Assembly: GCA_037976565.1 (NCBI GenBank)
Contig: CP137682.1
Coordinates: 22,186,800 to 22,250,799 of the forward strand
DNA length: 64,000 nucleotides
Direction of reading: 5' to 3'
From: Mesocentrotus franciscanus
Taxonomy: Eukaryota; Echinodermata; Echinoidea; Camarodonta; Strongylocentrotidae
In this document: positions 13,875 through 27,392 of the stretch, piece after piece
Layout: each line of letters opens with the position of its first letter
Numbering within the stretch: position 1 is the first letter of the stretch
Translations under genes and position numbers: made by a program
Notes under the pieces: model-generated
What the model saw: only the letters and a program-made list of their open reading frames with translations
What the model was told of the DNA's origin: nothing
Database searches by the model: none

Positions 13875-14062
13875 AGCCTATCTGCACTAGTTTGGCCAGG
13901 AGGGATTAGACCTCCCTGCATGGTCACTGACAGGTGGTTATCTCATCAAATCAGCTCTCAATTAGCATAATAAAAAGGGGACCGTGGGGGACCAGTGGTC
14001 ACCGCTTAGGCATTGTTTGCTATATAGAGGGCGCAAGTACCTTTAAGTAGTGCAGTGGGGCT
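13875..14062. mobile_element. 188-bp TTAA-flanked MITE, copy 1
   Basis: A 188-bp element lies between two TTAA tetranucleotides (13871-13874 and 14063-14066). Its ends are inverted: AGCCTATCTGCACTA at the left and TAGTGCAGTGGGGCT at the right. It matches, in opposite orientation, an element of identical length at 48231-48418. TTAA target sites are the hallmark of piggyBac-type transposons; the length and lack of coding sequence indicate a non-autonomous copy. Confidence 0.75.
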
Positions 14063-14066
14063 TTAA

Positions 14067-17000
14067 AGAAACCTTTTTTATATAGCTTTCTTATTGCCCA
14101 TGAAAAAACCTGAAAAACACTGGTCTATACCTTCAAGGAAACTTGTTGAATTGGAAAACTACCATTCCAGAGACAATTGTGCAATTTTTGGTGTCAGGAG
14201 TGGGATAAAATGGGCATTATCTTTGACTCACCTGCCTGGTTTATTAAATTCTACACTCCTCTGTAGCAAATAAGTTGTACTCCTGGGAATACATCATTTT
14301 GACTAACAGGGATGTGAATATTATGGGTTTTCTCTGTGCAGTTCACCTGATTGAGTGCTGTAAATTTGTATCCTTTAGGACTTTCACAGTAAAAAAAAAT
14401 AACATGGCGCTTTACATAAAGAGGATCATATGATTTTGAAGCCAATTTGGGACTTCCTCTTTTTAGAAAGGGCAATTATGTTTTTCAAAAACATGTAATG
14501 TAACTTGTGATGAAGAAGCAGATAGGTGTCCATGTAAAGTCAAGTTTCTGTCTGTATATAAGTGTGATCACTAGTCCAAAGGCCAAGTTAGCTATAGTAA
14601 TGAATTTGTCGTAGTAGACTCGATGTTCACTTGCATGCGGGACAAAAACTGAAATTTTATGGATGCTACGTTTAGTATCATGTAAATATGATAAATATAT
14701 AAATATATATATTAACTGTAGACTTTGTATAATATTATTTAATGTCAGATAAATTTCACCATGAACTTTAATTTATGTGTAAATTAATTCCAAATGCACT
14801 ATGTATATTCTGCTCAATTTATGCAGGGAGGGGATGATTAAGTTGATGGAAATATGCTGAATGTCTGAAGAAGAATGTACGTGTCTTTCTCTTCCTCTTT
14901 CGATTGAAAAGTCAATTGATTTCTAGCTAGCTTGCATTTACTTTTACCCAGACATAGTGTATCTATCAAACTATTTAGATCTTAGGGAAGAAAGGGTAGA
15001 AAACAAGTTATGATTCATGTGAATTAACAGAAAAGTGACTGATGAAGAGATGGAATTATCTGCTGCAATTTTAAACAATATCTAGATATTTTTGTGTGTA
15101 ATTATTCAATATCCTGGTTGTTACCAGATCTTAACTTTTCTGAGGATAACATGGAATATAATATACATCTTGGCTATTTCAGATGTTCGTTGTTCTTTTT
15201 TTTTTCTTCATTTCATTTGATTCTATGAATTGTGGCGGGTTTGCACTTTTTCTAAATTTTGAAGAGGGGGCCTCCGATGTCATAAAAAGATGAATGACAT
15301 TAGAGCCATATATGGCAGAGGCAAAGAGAGTGGTGTAGTCAAAGGTTTACAAAAAATTCTGTCTTTCTTTTTCATACAAATAATAAGTTTTATTATTTTC
15401 CTTACTGTTAGCAATATGAATGCAGTAGATGAATTTAATAGGAATGAAGATTATAAACTCAATAAATATTCTTCTGTTTAAAATACATGTAGGAAAATAA
15501 ATAGTTTTTATTAGTTGAATTTCTTCTTTTACTTTCAAAAAGGGAAACTCAATTAAAATGCAACAAATATGTGAGTAATAGATGCAAGTATTGTGTGTTA
15601 ATGAAAAATAATTGGGAGGAATTTTTAATCTTTTTTGTTAAAGCAAATTTAGTGGTATTTTGTACGCTCTTTATATTTCCTAAGTTTGTTACCATTCTTT
15701 AGCTGTTAATTTGCCGATATATATATATATATTGACATTGTTAAAGGGTTTGGAAATCGGTGCTTTTTGTTACATTTCAAATGAAGTTACCGGATAAATA
15801 TATCATTTATCACTGCATTCAAATTCTTTGCTATCACATTTTCCCATCAGTGCAATCTAAAGGAGTTTTCATTAAAAGAGAAATATATTGATTTCATTGT
15901 TTTGTAAATTTAATCTTATGTCATTTAAAAGCTAAGATGATAGCAGCATACGATATATATTTTAATACTTGTGCAATATAATGTCTGTCACTCAAGTATT
16001 GAAGGGATATTTTTTAAATGATAGAATTGAACCATTTTGTTTGTTTGTTGTTTTGGGGGTATTATATCTAGTTTTAGTAATAGCGAGTAAGCCACAGTGT
16101 CAGAATGGTTTAAACTTTCCTAAATATTGTCTTTACCTCTCTCTCATAATTCTTTGAAATAGAACAATTTCGATACTATTTTAAAGGTCAATTTTGGAAA
16201 GGAAAACGTCCACTACGTTATTTATAATACAGAGCAAAAGGACATTGGGTTTTAACTTTAGCAAGTGAAACATATGATGTATGCACAACTGTTTACTTTT
16301 TTGAGAAAAAAAAGTGTAGACAAAATACCGAACCTAGGTACAGATACTTAATATAAATGATATATAATATGGCGCTGTTCAATGCACGTAAAATATATGT
16401 ATATGTAGTATACTTACGCGAATATGAAATTAGTATGAAGTCTGCTTATATGATTAATGAACCTGACAATATACATATAGTTATGTCAGATATTAATGTA
16501 ATAATGAAAATGGAAGTTTAGTAAATTTATTTTTGTTACTCGACCAACGTTTTGTGAAATCTGTAAAAATGTAGTTAAGACACTAGATGGAGATATGTAT
16601 TAAATTGGCTAATCCCTCTCCAAGCTCGGAGAATGGCTGTAATATAAAAGCATGAATGTGTATCGAAACCCCAGTATGATTAGAAAGTAATCTATAGAGT
16701 TGTGAAATCACCGAATATTACAGTAAAATCCTCACCCCACGTCAGAAATATTTGTGTTTGTTCCAAGCTCGCTCCCTTTGTGAAACTGTGTCATTAATCA
16801 AGCCCGAAAATGTTGGTGGCCAAAACTGTGCAAAGTCAAACGCAGAAATGTATGTGCGTGTGTGTGTCCGCGCGCGTTAGTTTGACTATATATGTTTCAC
16901 TACGTAGATGTCTGTCTCTCATAACTGTAGTCGTAGGAAGCCTGTGCATTGTTGTTGCGTTCGAAAACAAAAATCAACGAAAAAATGGATTATATTATTC

Positions 17001-17749
17001 TGTCAAGCACTGAAAGATAACACTATTGGAAATAAAACTGAGAGCATAGAAAGAACATGAAGAAAGGATTACTTTTGTTTTATTTCGACAGTTTACTGTA
17101 GTTGTACATTTTAGTTCCTAATTAGATGTTTTATGCAAGAGAGAAAGGATATAAAATATAATGAGTGAACAAAAATGAAAGTGAAAGCTTAGTGAATTGT
17201 ATGCGTTATTGTTTTCAGTATCAATACAAAAAATATATATATCTGAGAAGGCTTGGGCCCATTGCTCCTGTGAAAATTGCTCTTAACACTGGACCTAACA
17301 CTATACCTATCCTCGCCCCAGGGGCGGCGGAGCGACTTCCAAAGTGGGGGGGGGGCACCAACAAAAAAGGGCACCTACAAAGGGAAATCTCGAAGCGAAA
17401 ATACAATTTTTTAGACATTGGTATATACCCCTACATTATGATTACATTATCAGGGATGATTTCAATATTTGTTTCTCTTTATACACCATACAAGATATTG
17501 CTTAAGCATCATACTTTGCAGTTGGGTGTGATGGTCTGAAAATTCATTTGCGAGCGAGGAAAAATCCTAAGATTTGTGAGGTCGCAGTGCGAAAAATTAC
17601 ATCTTATAAAGAGGAAAAAACCCAATCCTGATGGGGTTATAAGCACATTCTCATAACGGAAGACTGAAAAGACCTTTGATAAGTAACATAATTATATCAT
17701 CTATAAATGCATGCGAGCGCAGCGAGTGGGGCTTTGGGGGAAATGATGT
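14067..17749. other. AT-rich intergenic DNA, no gene recognised
   Basis: No spliced or intact coding sequence can be supported. It is strongly AT-rich, with short (AT)n tracts near 14690-14712 and 15717-15732. A transition into G-rich repeat DNA starts near 17340 (a run of G followed by GGGCACC units). Candidate AATAAA signals occur (for example near 17030), but none can be tied to a transcript. Confidence 0.5.
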
Positions 17750-19090
17750 TTTAATGATGAGAGGAAAATGGGACACTTATCGAAAGGGATAAGACGCTCA
17801 TTAGAAAAGAAAAGGAGCACGTGTCAAAGTACAAAGGATAATTATCAGAGGTGAAAATGGGGCACTGCTTACACCTACAAAAAGAATCACTCACCAGGGA
17901 TGAAAAAGGGCACTCATGAGAATGGGATATGGGCATTTAGCAACGGAAAAGGGGCACCCATCAGATTTTGATGGGGGCATTTATAAGAGGTGAAAAGGGG
18001 CATCTGAAAAGGGGATAGGTCCTTTATTAGAAAGGAAAAGGGGCACGTATCATTGTTAAAAGGGAAATTATCAGAGGTGAAAATGGGCACTTATCGCACC
18101 TGAAAAGGGGCACTTATAATAAAGGAAAATGTGTATTACTTGAAAGAAAAGGGGCACCGATCAGATTTTAATAGGGGCATTTATCAGAGGTGAAAGGGGG
18201 CTTTTATGAGAAGGGGGAAGTGGATTCTATTAAAAAGAAAAAAAAGGCACATGTTAAAATAAACGGGGCATTTATCAGAGATTAAAAGGGGTAATTATGA
18301 GAAGGGGCAGGGGCACTTATAAGAAGGAAAAAGAGCATTAATTAGAAAGGAAATGGGGCACGTGTCAAAATGAAAGGGGCACTCATCAGAGATGAAAGTG
18401 CATTTATCCGGAGGGGAAGGGGCGCTTGTCAAAGTAAAACGAGTATCGCTCAGATTTGAATAGGGGCAATTATCGGAGGTGAAGGGGGCATTTAGTGAAA
18501 GTGAAAAGGATTAACTTCTCGTACCTGAAAAGGGTCATTTACCAGAGATGAAAAGGGGCATTTATGAGAAGGGGAAGGGGCTCTTTTTTAATGGGGGCAC
18601 TTATCATTAGGAAAAGGGGCACTTATTAGAAAGGAAAAGGGGCACGTGAAAATATAAGGTGCGCTTATCCTAGTTAAAAAGGGGGTAGTTATTAAAAAGG
18701 AAAAGGGCACTTCTTACAAAGGAAAAGGGGCTCTTCTCAGATTTGAATAGGGCAATTATTAGAGTTTGAGTGGCACCTATCAAAAGTGAAAAGGGGCACT
18801 TCTCGTACCTGAAAAGGGGCACTTACTAGAGATTAAAGAGGGTACTTATGAGAATGGAAAATGGACACTTATTGCAAAGGAAAATAGGAACTTGTCGAAG
18901 GAAAAGGGCTACATGTCAAAATAAAAGGGGCACTTATCAGAGGTGTAAAGGTGACGAGAACTTTTACAAATTAATAGGGGCACTTGTCCAATAAAAGAGG
19001 CACTTTTCCTAAGTAAAAAAGGGGAACTTATAACAAAGTTAAACGTGCACCTTTCACTTTTGGGGTACTTGAAAAGGGGGGGCACTGTAC
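17750..19090. repeat. Degenerate GGGGCAC minisatellite array, 1.3 kb
   Basis: Tens of imperfect units built on AAAAGGGGCACTTATCAGA, GGTGAAAAGGGG and GAAAGGAAAAGGGGCAC repeat at intervals of roughly 20-35 bp. The + strand is strongly purine-rich throughout. Units vary (ATTTAT, CACTTAT, CACGTGTCA), so the array is old or maintained by unequal exchange. It ends within 50 bp of the ALP-A stop codon, so the ALP-A transcript probably ends in or runs through it. Confidence 0.85.
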
Positions 19091-19134
19091 CCCCTAAGAA
19101 GGCAACTGAAGAAGGCAACTAAATGATGAAAGGG

Positions 19135-22100
19135 TTAAAAGAAATAAGTGATCATGGCGGATGATAGGGCCATTAGTGACACACGAACTGCACTTGGGAT
19201 GTTACTCGATGCTGAGTTTAAGCAAGCATTCATTATGTCAGTGTCGTCATAGCAACCAGCGTTGCGCATCACGTGAGCAATGTAACTCTGTTCTTGGACC
19301 CCATGGAAGAGATGGGCCATGGGTCCAATGGCGTAGAGGGCGACATCGTCACCGCCGTGGGTCTCGGAGGAGAGCGGGACTATAGCCTCTTGTTTATAGT
19401 CCCGATCCTCTGTGATGATCGAGATAAAACGAAAGAAATAATTAAAACGGATGAGAAATGTCCAATAATACTGGATATTTACATACGTTTCAGCGTTTCA
19501 ACTGTTAAAACCTGAGTGACGCGCGATGCCGAGGTTGCCATGGTGTCGGGTTTTTTCGGAACCGTTCAATGTTATGAAGAGGATACTACGACATTATACT
19601 ACAAGCGCTAGCTTTCATCGCACATAATAGGATGAGGTTTATGTACCATGTTTGGTCCGGGTTCAAAATGAAGAATTCAGTTAGTGAAGGATATTGACTG
19701 CGAAGCAATTCTCGACGGCACGTTATTATAAACTTCGAATATTTAGCATCATCTGTGCCATAGAGGGGAAGAGCGAACTTCATCACCGTTAACCTCGGGT
19801 CTCTCTTCCCGATATAATTATGATTGGGATACATGTCTTCAGGTGTAGTCATATTATGTCGTGATGCGAGAGAGAATTTTTACCAGTATCGATGCTGTCA
19901 TTGAAAAAATTCGTCCTCATCCCCGTATTTATGTAGCTGTCTCGGACTTCTTCACCACCAGGACCATTCAAATAACCCAACGTAGTGTAAGGTAGTTTGT
20001 CAGATCCATCATTTCCGGACAGCCCTGTGAAGAGAGTGAAAATAGCAGTGATGTAAAGAGTCAAATATATTAAAAGGACTGTGCCACTTAGAACTCAACT
20101 ATACATGTACTTCCATTATTAACTCCAGGAGCACAATACATACGACTTGGGTATTAATCCGTTGAAGGGGCAGGGGCGATTGGGGGTGCTATACTGCGGC
20201 ACTTCGCCGAAATAAGAAGTATCTGCATTGTGCATTCGCATTATAGTGACACCCTTGGTAAAATCATATGAGAGAACATTTACGTTGTGCAGTTTGGACT
20301 TTGCCTTTCAGAGCACTTATGCTCATACAGGCAAATCAAAGTCTGAGATTACTATTCACCCCTTCTCTCTTCTCTTAAAGGGATAGGTAGCGTTAATATT
20401 TATACATTTTTGGCGACTTTCCTGTTTCGAGGGACGACTCCTCTCTGAATATGTTATATCAACGGTTTACAGATCTTATAACTAAAGTCCTTTGACTAAT
20501 ATAGTCATGAGATATACGGCTGAACTTTTATTGTTGATTGTTATTATTACTTGTTGATTGATGGGAACCCAATACATATAAGCTTGAAACTTACCAAGAA
20601 TAGGGTTTCCTCTTTCGGGGTATCCAGCAATTCCCATGGTGTGAGCATGGTCTGCTGTAACTATGATGAGCGTATCCCTATCATCCGTTATTTCCAAGGC
20701 CTTAGCAACGGCGTCTGACATTGCTATTGTGTCTCCAAGGGCGTTGAAGGCGTTACCATCATGGTGGGCGTGGTCTATTCGTCCGCCTAAAACAAAGCAC
20801 GATGTGATCTACAATTTTGTTATCACGAGGGAGCAGGTTTTTAATAATAATAGTGGGTTCTTGTATAGCGCTCATGTCTTTCAGACGTGATACTCGATCC
20901 TGGCGCTCCGCACTTTTTACGCCGGCTCTAGCACGGCTGCCATTATGGCGCTCTAGCATTTCAAGGATTTAAATCCTGCCAGGTGCTTATTAACCTCATC
21001 TGGGTCGAGCGTGGAAAAAATAGATCAATGTCTTGCCAAAGGATATTAGTGCTGCGGCGTGACTCAACCGCGGACCGTGTGATCCACAGTCAGGTGACAT
21101 ATCCACTAGACCACGGCACTTGAATTACAAAATACGGTTAAAAAAATGAAATTAATTAGAAATTCAACACCACAGTTATGAGCAGGTGAGCATTCCCAAA
21201 TAAATTAAGGCAGAAAACATTTCATGACATAAGGAAGTAGAATGCTAGGTAAAAGAAGAACATGGTTCCAAAACTTTGGAGTCCCTTTTCCGTGATTATG
21301 TAAGTCATTGAATCTTTTATATTTCCTCTCATGGGATATAACGTCCTAGTAGCAAAAGGTGATTTCCAATAATGATGGTTCACTTATGAATAAATGAAAA
21401 TGATGTCATTACGTAATAGCTATAGCACATGGGCTATGAAATTTACCTTCAACAGCGAGAAAGAATCCCTTTTCTTCTTTTTGCAGAATCCCAATAGCTT
21501 TCTCGGTCATGTCGGCCAGGCTTGGATCGTCACCCTCTTCAGCCTCACTCGCGTATCTCATATTCGAGTGTTCAAACAGACCTGGATAAAACGGGGACAA
21601 TTTATTAGCTATATTACGTGCGACACCTAATGTCCGTTGCAAACGAGGCTTTATATGCCTAACTGCGGTCTTTGAGGCAACATGTAGGGAAGACCTTGTG
21701 AATTAACTACTTAAACAAAATTGCAAATTGAGCAGTGCATAAATTGCGTTGATTTGTCTTCACAGCCTTGATTAGCGCGTTTTACTTCGTTCCATCGGTT
21801 TTCGCGTCGGGTCGGGTCAGGTTACACGACATTTCGTGATAATCAAGCCCTAATTCCCGAAGGGTCAGGTGTAATACTTTTGAATACGAGATAGATAATC
21901 ACAAGAGATCGTTAAAAAAAGAAGGTTAGAAATCGGAGCTTCGTCATTGTACGGGCATGTTGTCACAAATGTACATGTCACAAGATTAGCCTCAAGGACT
22001 ACCTTTTAAAAAATATGATTATTTGCATCCAATTTACCACACATTTCGTGAAGATGGTGGCATGTTCTCATAAAAGTTTGTGTAACCGATATAAACGTGA

Positions 22101-25100
22101 CGCGTCCGACCTTTCGTGAAATGGGGGTATGTTTGTACGAATTCAAAGTTCATGTAACTCGCGAAGACCCCATGGAACGAAGTAAGGCGATTAGCGCAGT
22201 GATGAAGCAGTCGAACTGACACGTCGTGTGTAACGGGTGATAATGAGAAGTACAATGTTTACTCTGATCGACTGATCTGTATCTGTATCAACTGTATCTG
22301 ATGAATTTCTTCACTGGGTCGAGTTTGGCACATGTAGATTAACGCCTTGTCAAATGACGTTCGTGGTGTGGTAGGACTCGAACCCCGAACCTTCTGACCC
22401 ACAGTGCGGTAATTTGGCCACAAGTCCAATCCACCTATATGTATTGATTGATTCAAACCATCAAACATCAACGTTTCACAGAATCTCAACTTCACCATTG
22501 CTGTGAGGTTTGTGTCTTTAAAAAGTTTTAGAAAGAAGTTACATTGGAATTTGTTTTTTGTAAATTGTGTACTCACTTTAAGGGCACTGTACCGCAGTCT
22601 GATTTCCTGGAGGAAAAGGGGAAAAGATCGTAAAACATGGAAATGGACTTACCCAACAGGTAGTCGGTGTTGGCCACGTCAATCTCATCAAATTGTTCCT
22701 TTTTCCAAACGTAGCGGGCGTTGGTCTTGCCTTCTTGCCATTCCTCGATTAGATTCCTCCCGTCTGTACGGATACCTCTCTGGCTGGGATCTTCCAGGTC
22801 AGTTTCTGTTTGGTTGTAAAACATTCCCCTTCCTCCTCCAAGGATAACCTTGAAATTAATTAATCATTCAATAAGGTTTGTAATTATTTAAGTTCTCAAC
22901 GATTTTGCGACCATGACTTTGTAATTTAAAGTATATCGATCGTAAATCTATACCAATCTGAGATACGGTAGGAGGTGGCTTCTTCTGTTTCATCGGGTAG
23001 GGCCTACTCGGATCGCGCGCGCGTTGTCTGGTTACAGAACCTTTCGTGAAAGCATTCCCTTTTATTCACATTCATGAAATGTCTGGTGTAATTTTTGTGA
23101 AACAAATCCCTCTCATCGACAAATGGTCGGTCCAGTTTTTCCGACACCGTGACTGTATTGCTTTGGCTTTCAGTCAAGTACAGGCTTGAATACAAACTCC
23201 TGCTACTGACATTATGCCTAGGAGTGTAATTTTGTGATTGGTTGGACGATCAATGACAATACTTCACATTCAGACAGTGACGACCTGGGTCTATTTTTTT
23301 CTAAACCTAGACTACCTTTAAATATTAGGCTTCCTGGGAGAAGTTTTAATTGTTGTAAAGACATTTTGTTGGTCTTGCACCCAGTAAATAGAGATCGCAT
23401 GCTCGATCTTGTAATTGAACAATTGAATAGACTACCTTGATAAAAGGGTTATCCTCGACGAGTTGGAGAGCAATATCCTTGCAGCCTTTGCCCTGTTCTT
23501 CTTCCTGGATATTTGAATTGGCTTCCCACTCTCTGTCTGGAACGTGTGCGTAGGTAGCGCCCGGTGTGGCGTGCGTTACACGAGCTGTACTCACGATTCC
23601 AGTTGCTTTCCCTGATTGTATGGGGTTTACAAATCAGGATGAAGGAGTGTTTTCAATCTTCTTTGCGGAATCAAGAGAAATAGTATTTTTTTCCAATTGT
23701 TTGCCAAATTGAATGTGAAGAGACTCACTGTAAGTTGTCACGGGGAATTTGGCACCGTTTTGGTGCTTACCCAATAAAATGACGTTGTAAATCTCCAAGA
23801 GCGGACTTCAATTTACCACCGACAGGTTTTGTGTAATGCACTTTACCCGGCCGGCCGCGCGCCCCTTATAAATAAGTACCATGGTAACCATGGTTCTATA
23901 TCCAAATTACCATCCACCATTCGAACCATGGTAACCATGGTATCATCCATTGTTTGATATCATGGTTACCAGGGTTCGACTGGTGGATAGCATTGTTTGA
24001 TACCGTGGTTCCCATGGTTCGAATGGTGGATGGTAATTTGGACAAAGAACCATGGTTACCATGGTACTTACCCATGGTTACCATGGTCCTTTTGTTATAA
24101 GGCCGGCCTGAACCTACCGCCATAAGAAATTTTCATCATAATAAACATTTCCCTCACCCTCGAGATATGAAAAGCGAGTCGGGGTATTTTCTAGTAGGAG
24201 AACGGGTTCGATGCCTGATAGATTTGTGTACCCATTGATTGGTAATTCAGCCAAATCTGGTGTCAGCGAACTATGTTTTTTAAATACATGGCTATGATGT
24301 TGCTTTAAACAAAGACTGTGAGAGAGTTGGAACGAGGTAGGTACAATGCGAGAGAGTCATATAGAGCTTGAAGGAGAAATCAATGAAGGTCAAAGAAAGG
24401 TTGGGAGACGACAGGAAGACACGGACAACGAATATGAGATGAGAGATGTCGTTGATGATTACCAACATTATGTGCTTGGACGAGTACCGAATCGACTTCG
24501 CCGCCCAGCCCGCTCTCACAATCACCACGCGTGACCCGGTCATCGATGCCGAGAACTCCTCCTTTAGTCTTGACACCGCAGAAGAAGGCAGTGGCAGTAC
24601 CTGCAGAGTCGGGCACCTGGGCATCCGTGTTGTACGTCTGTGGCGGAGATAGGAAGAAACAGACAAAGAGAAAGTTGGGGCAGGGCAAGGCAGGTTGAGG
24701 AGGGAAAGTGAGAAATAGAGAAATTGAAATGAGATTATAAATTCAGAGTGGTACTAGGCCTACAGAGAAATGAAAATGGCCATATAGCCCCTACCGTGGT
24801 AATACCATGTTATACATGCAGGTAACAACTGAATAACCATGAAGGTACCGTTGAGATATGTACACAAACACTTATGAAACATATAGCATGGAAATATCAT
24901 GATGCACGTGCAGATACTCAATGTATAACCATGATGGTACCAAGATTCCATCATTGTAAAACCATGGTTTTCACGTTACAACCATGGTACACGTATATAT
25001 ATATGGCACTTGACATGGTACAATAATTGTAATTCCATGGTTATCATGGTATAACAGTACTTTTGATTTGCATATGAAACACGCAAAGGATAATGATGAA

Positions 25101-27332
25101 GACAAGGAATACATTCTGAGAGCGGGGAAAAGAGTGACGGTGCACTAGAATGGGATCTCAAAAACAGTGAACAAGAGAAACCTACTAGCGTAGATCAACT
25201 ATTCCCGTCTATCCCCTGTCTTTTAAGCAAATACATCGCTATCTTGTGGAAACTCTAAACGGGTTCATGAAAAATTGATTTTTATATCGTGGAACATCCA
25301 TTTTTTAAAATCAACATTGATATTTTTAACAAAGAACACTTAAATCCTATCCCAAAACAATTTTATTTGGTTTCAAACATATTGCAACCTTGGTAGCAAA
25401 GGTAAATGTCTTACCTTTATCAATCCAACGTACGGAAACGTTTCCCAAGCCAAGTTATTCTCCTCTCCGGTCTCTCCCTTTAGTTGTCCTTGTCTAATAC
25501 GGGCTGCCGTCACCGTAGGTACACTCATTCCATCTCCCAAGAAGAAAATGATGTTCTTAGCTTCCCCGATGTTGAGCTGCTGAAGATCAAGGGCTCGTTT
25601 GAGGGCGTCCTGCCCTTGTTTGTTCCAAAAGGAAGCATCTAGAGGAAGACATTTACAAAATGCAAGAGCTCTACAATGGCTACAGCTCACGAAACCGACA
25701 GCCCACGAGACCAACAGCCTTCGAAACTAACAATATCGGTGTCATCGGCTGCCCGGAAACTCTTCCGAGGGTTCATAAAAACAGCATTGTTGGTCTCCTT
25801 GTTTCAGGAGTGCTGGTGCTATGATGTGTTTTTATTTTTTTGAATATCGGAACTTGCCATAAACTTGATTCGAAAGGTTAACTCAACATTTAAAAAGGAT
25901 CGTGCTTCGAAACAACCCTTTGATAATCAGGTTTTGAATCAGGGGTGGCTTGCTTCCATCTTTCGAGAGAATACAATTGAAATTGAAAGTGGACATTAAT
26001 AATTAACATGACCCAAAAAATTCAAGATAAATTGGATATTCCTTTTAATACTCCGATATCCGGGGTGTCTATGTTACAACGTGCTCTACAATATACATAT
26101 GTATGTGTGTGTGTGTGTGTGGTTGGGTGTGCGTGCGTGTGGTAAAAATATACTTCACGAAACTCTGGTGTGACTATTATCTTTATTATCAATATTGTCT
26201 ATTTGCTTGAGATTGATGTTGTTTGCCGTTTGTTTGCACTATTTATCACGACTAATATCACCTATCGACCTGCATTATCCAATTTATCTGTGGTATTTGT
26301 TTATATTGCAAGGTCCCAAATGACTATTATAATTAATTTATCTAAGGTGTGTACATCGGCAATATGAACTTTGAGCTATAATTGCTGGTAATTGCCAAGG
26401 AAGTTCAACAACAATATTTATGCTGCGCACGCCTGTTCCTTCAAACGTTCCCCGAATTTCAGCCTCTTTTTGATTTATTTTAACACTTCTACGCTTCAGT
26501 AGCTTCAAGTTTCAAGTTATAATTCAATTCAAATCCATAAAAACACATTTCATGAAAGTATAAAATACAGATTATATAACAATATAGAAAACAGAGAACA
26601 CACACAAAATGGAAACATGTTTACAAATATATCAGAATTATAAAAAGTTAATCAATAGAAATGAATTGGGGAAGCTGCAAATAAAATGTCAAGGCAGTCC
26701 CTGTTATTAAAAGATACATACAAGTTCCAACAATTGCCTATAAAAGATGTGTACTTGTAATTCAATGTTTTTAACATGCTTCTTTGGTATCTCTCACTTG
26801 TCCTTCCTTTTCTTTTCTTCTTTTTCTTGCGCTTAGAAACATTAGTATTAAGCGCTTTATAAATATAATGTATTATTATTATTATTACAAAACATAGTAG
26901 ACGTATTAACATGCATATATTACTATTAATTTAAAAGAGTTCAAGAAAGTAGAATCACGAATATCTCTGGGGAGAGAATTCCAAATTAATGGGCCAGTGT
27001 GTCTAAAAGTAAATAAAGAACTTATCCATATTGTACAAGTCATGTACCATACCAAACATTACTTTGATTCCATCTTCTAATGTGTTATGCATACTCCTTT
27101 CCACCATTACGCTTTCTGTATACCAATGTTTAAGAGTCAATCATATGTTAATAGAAGCAGTATAAACAACAACAACATTTAGTGATAGTAGTAGTATGCC
27201 TTGTAGTAGAAGCAGTATCAGCAGAAGTAGTAGCAATCGTAGTAGTAATAGTATATTTTTGTTGCGCATTAACATGTTTAACAGCAATATGATAAAAGCA
27301 CACTCTACAGCAAAATTGGGTTGATTTTTTAA

Positions 27333-27392
<60 letters not shown>

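Noticed and set aside
17750..19090. CRISPR-like spaced repeat
   Set aside because: Units are degenerate with no constant spacer length, and the context is a eukaryotic genome; it is a minisatellite.
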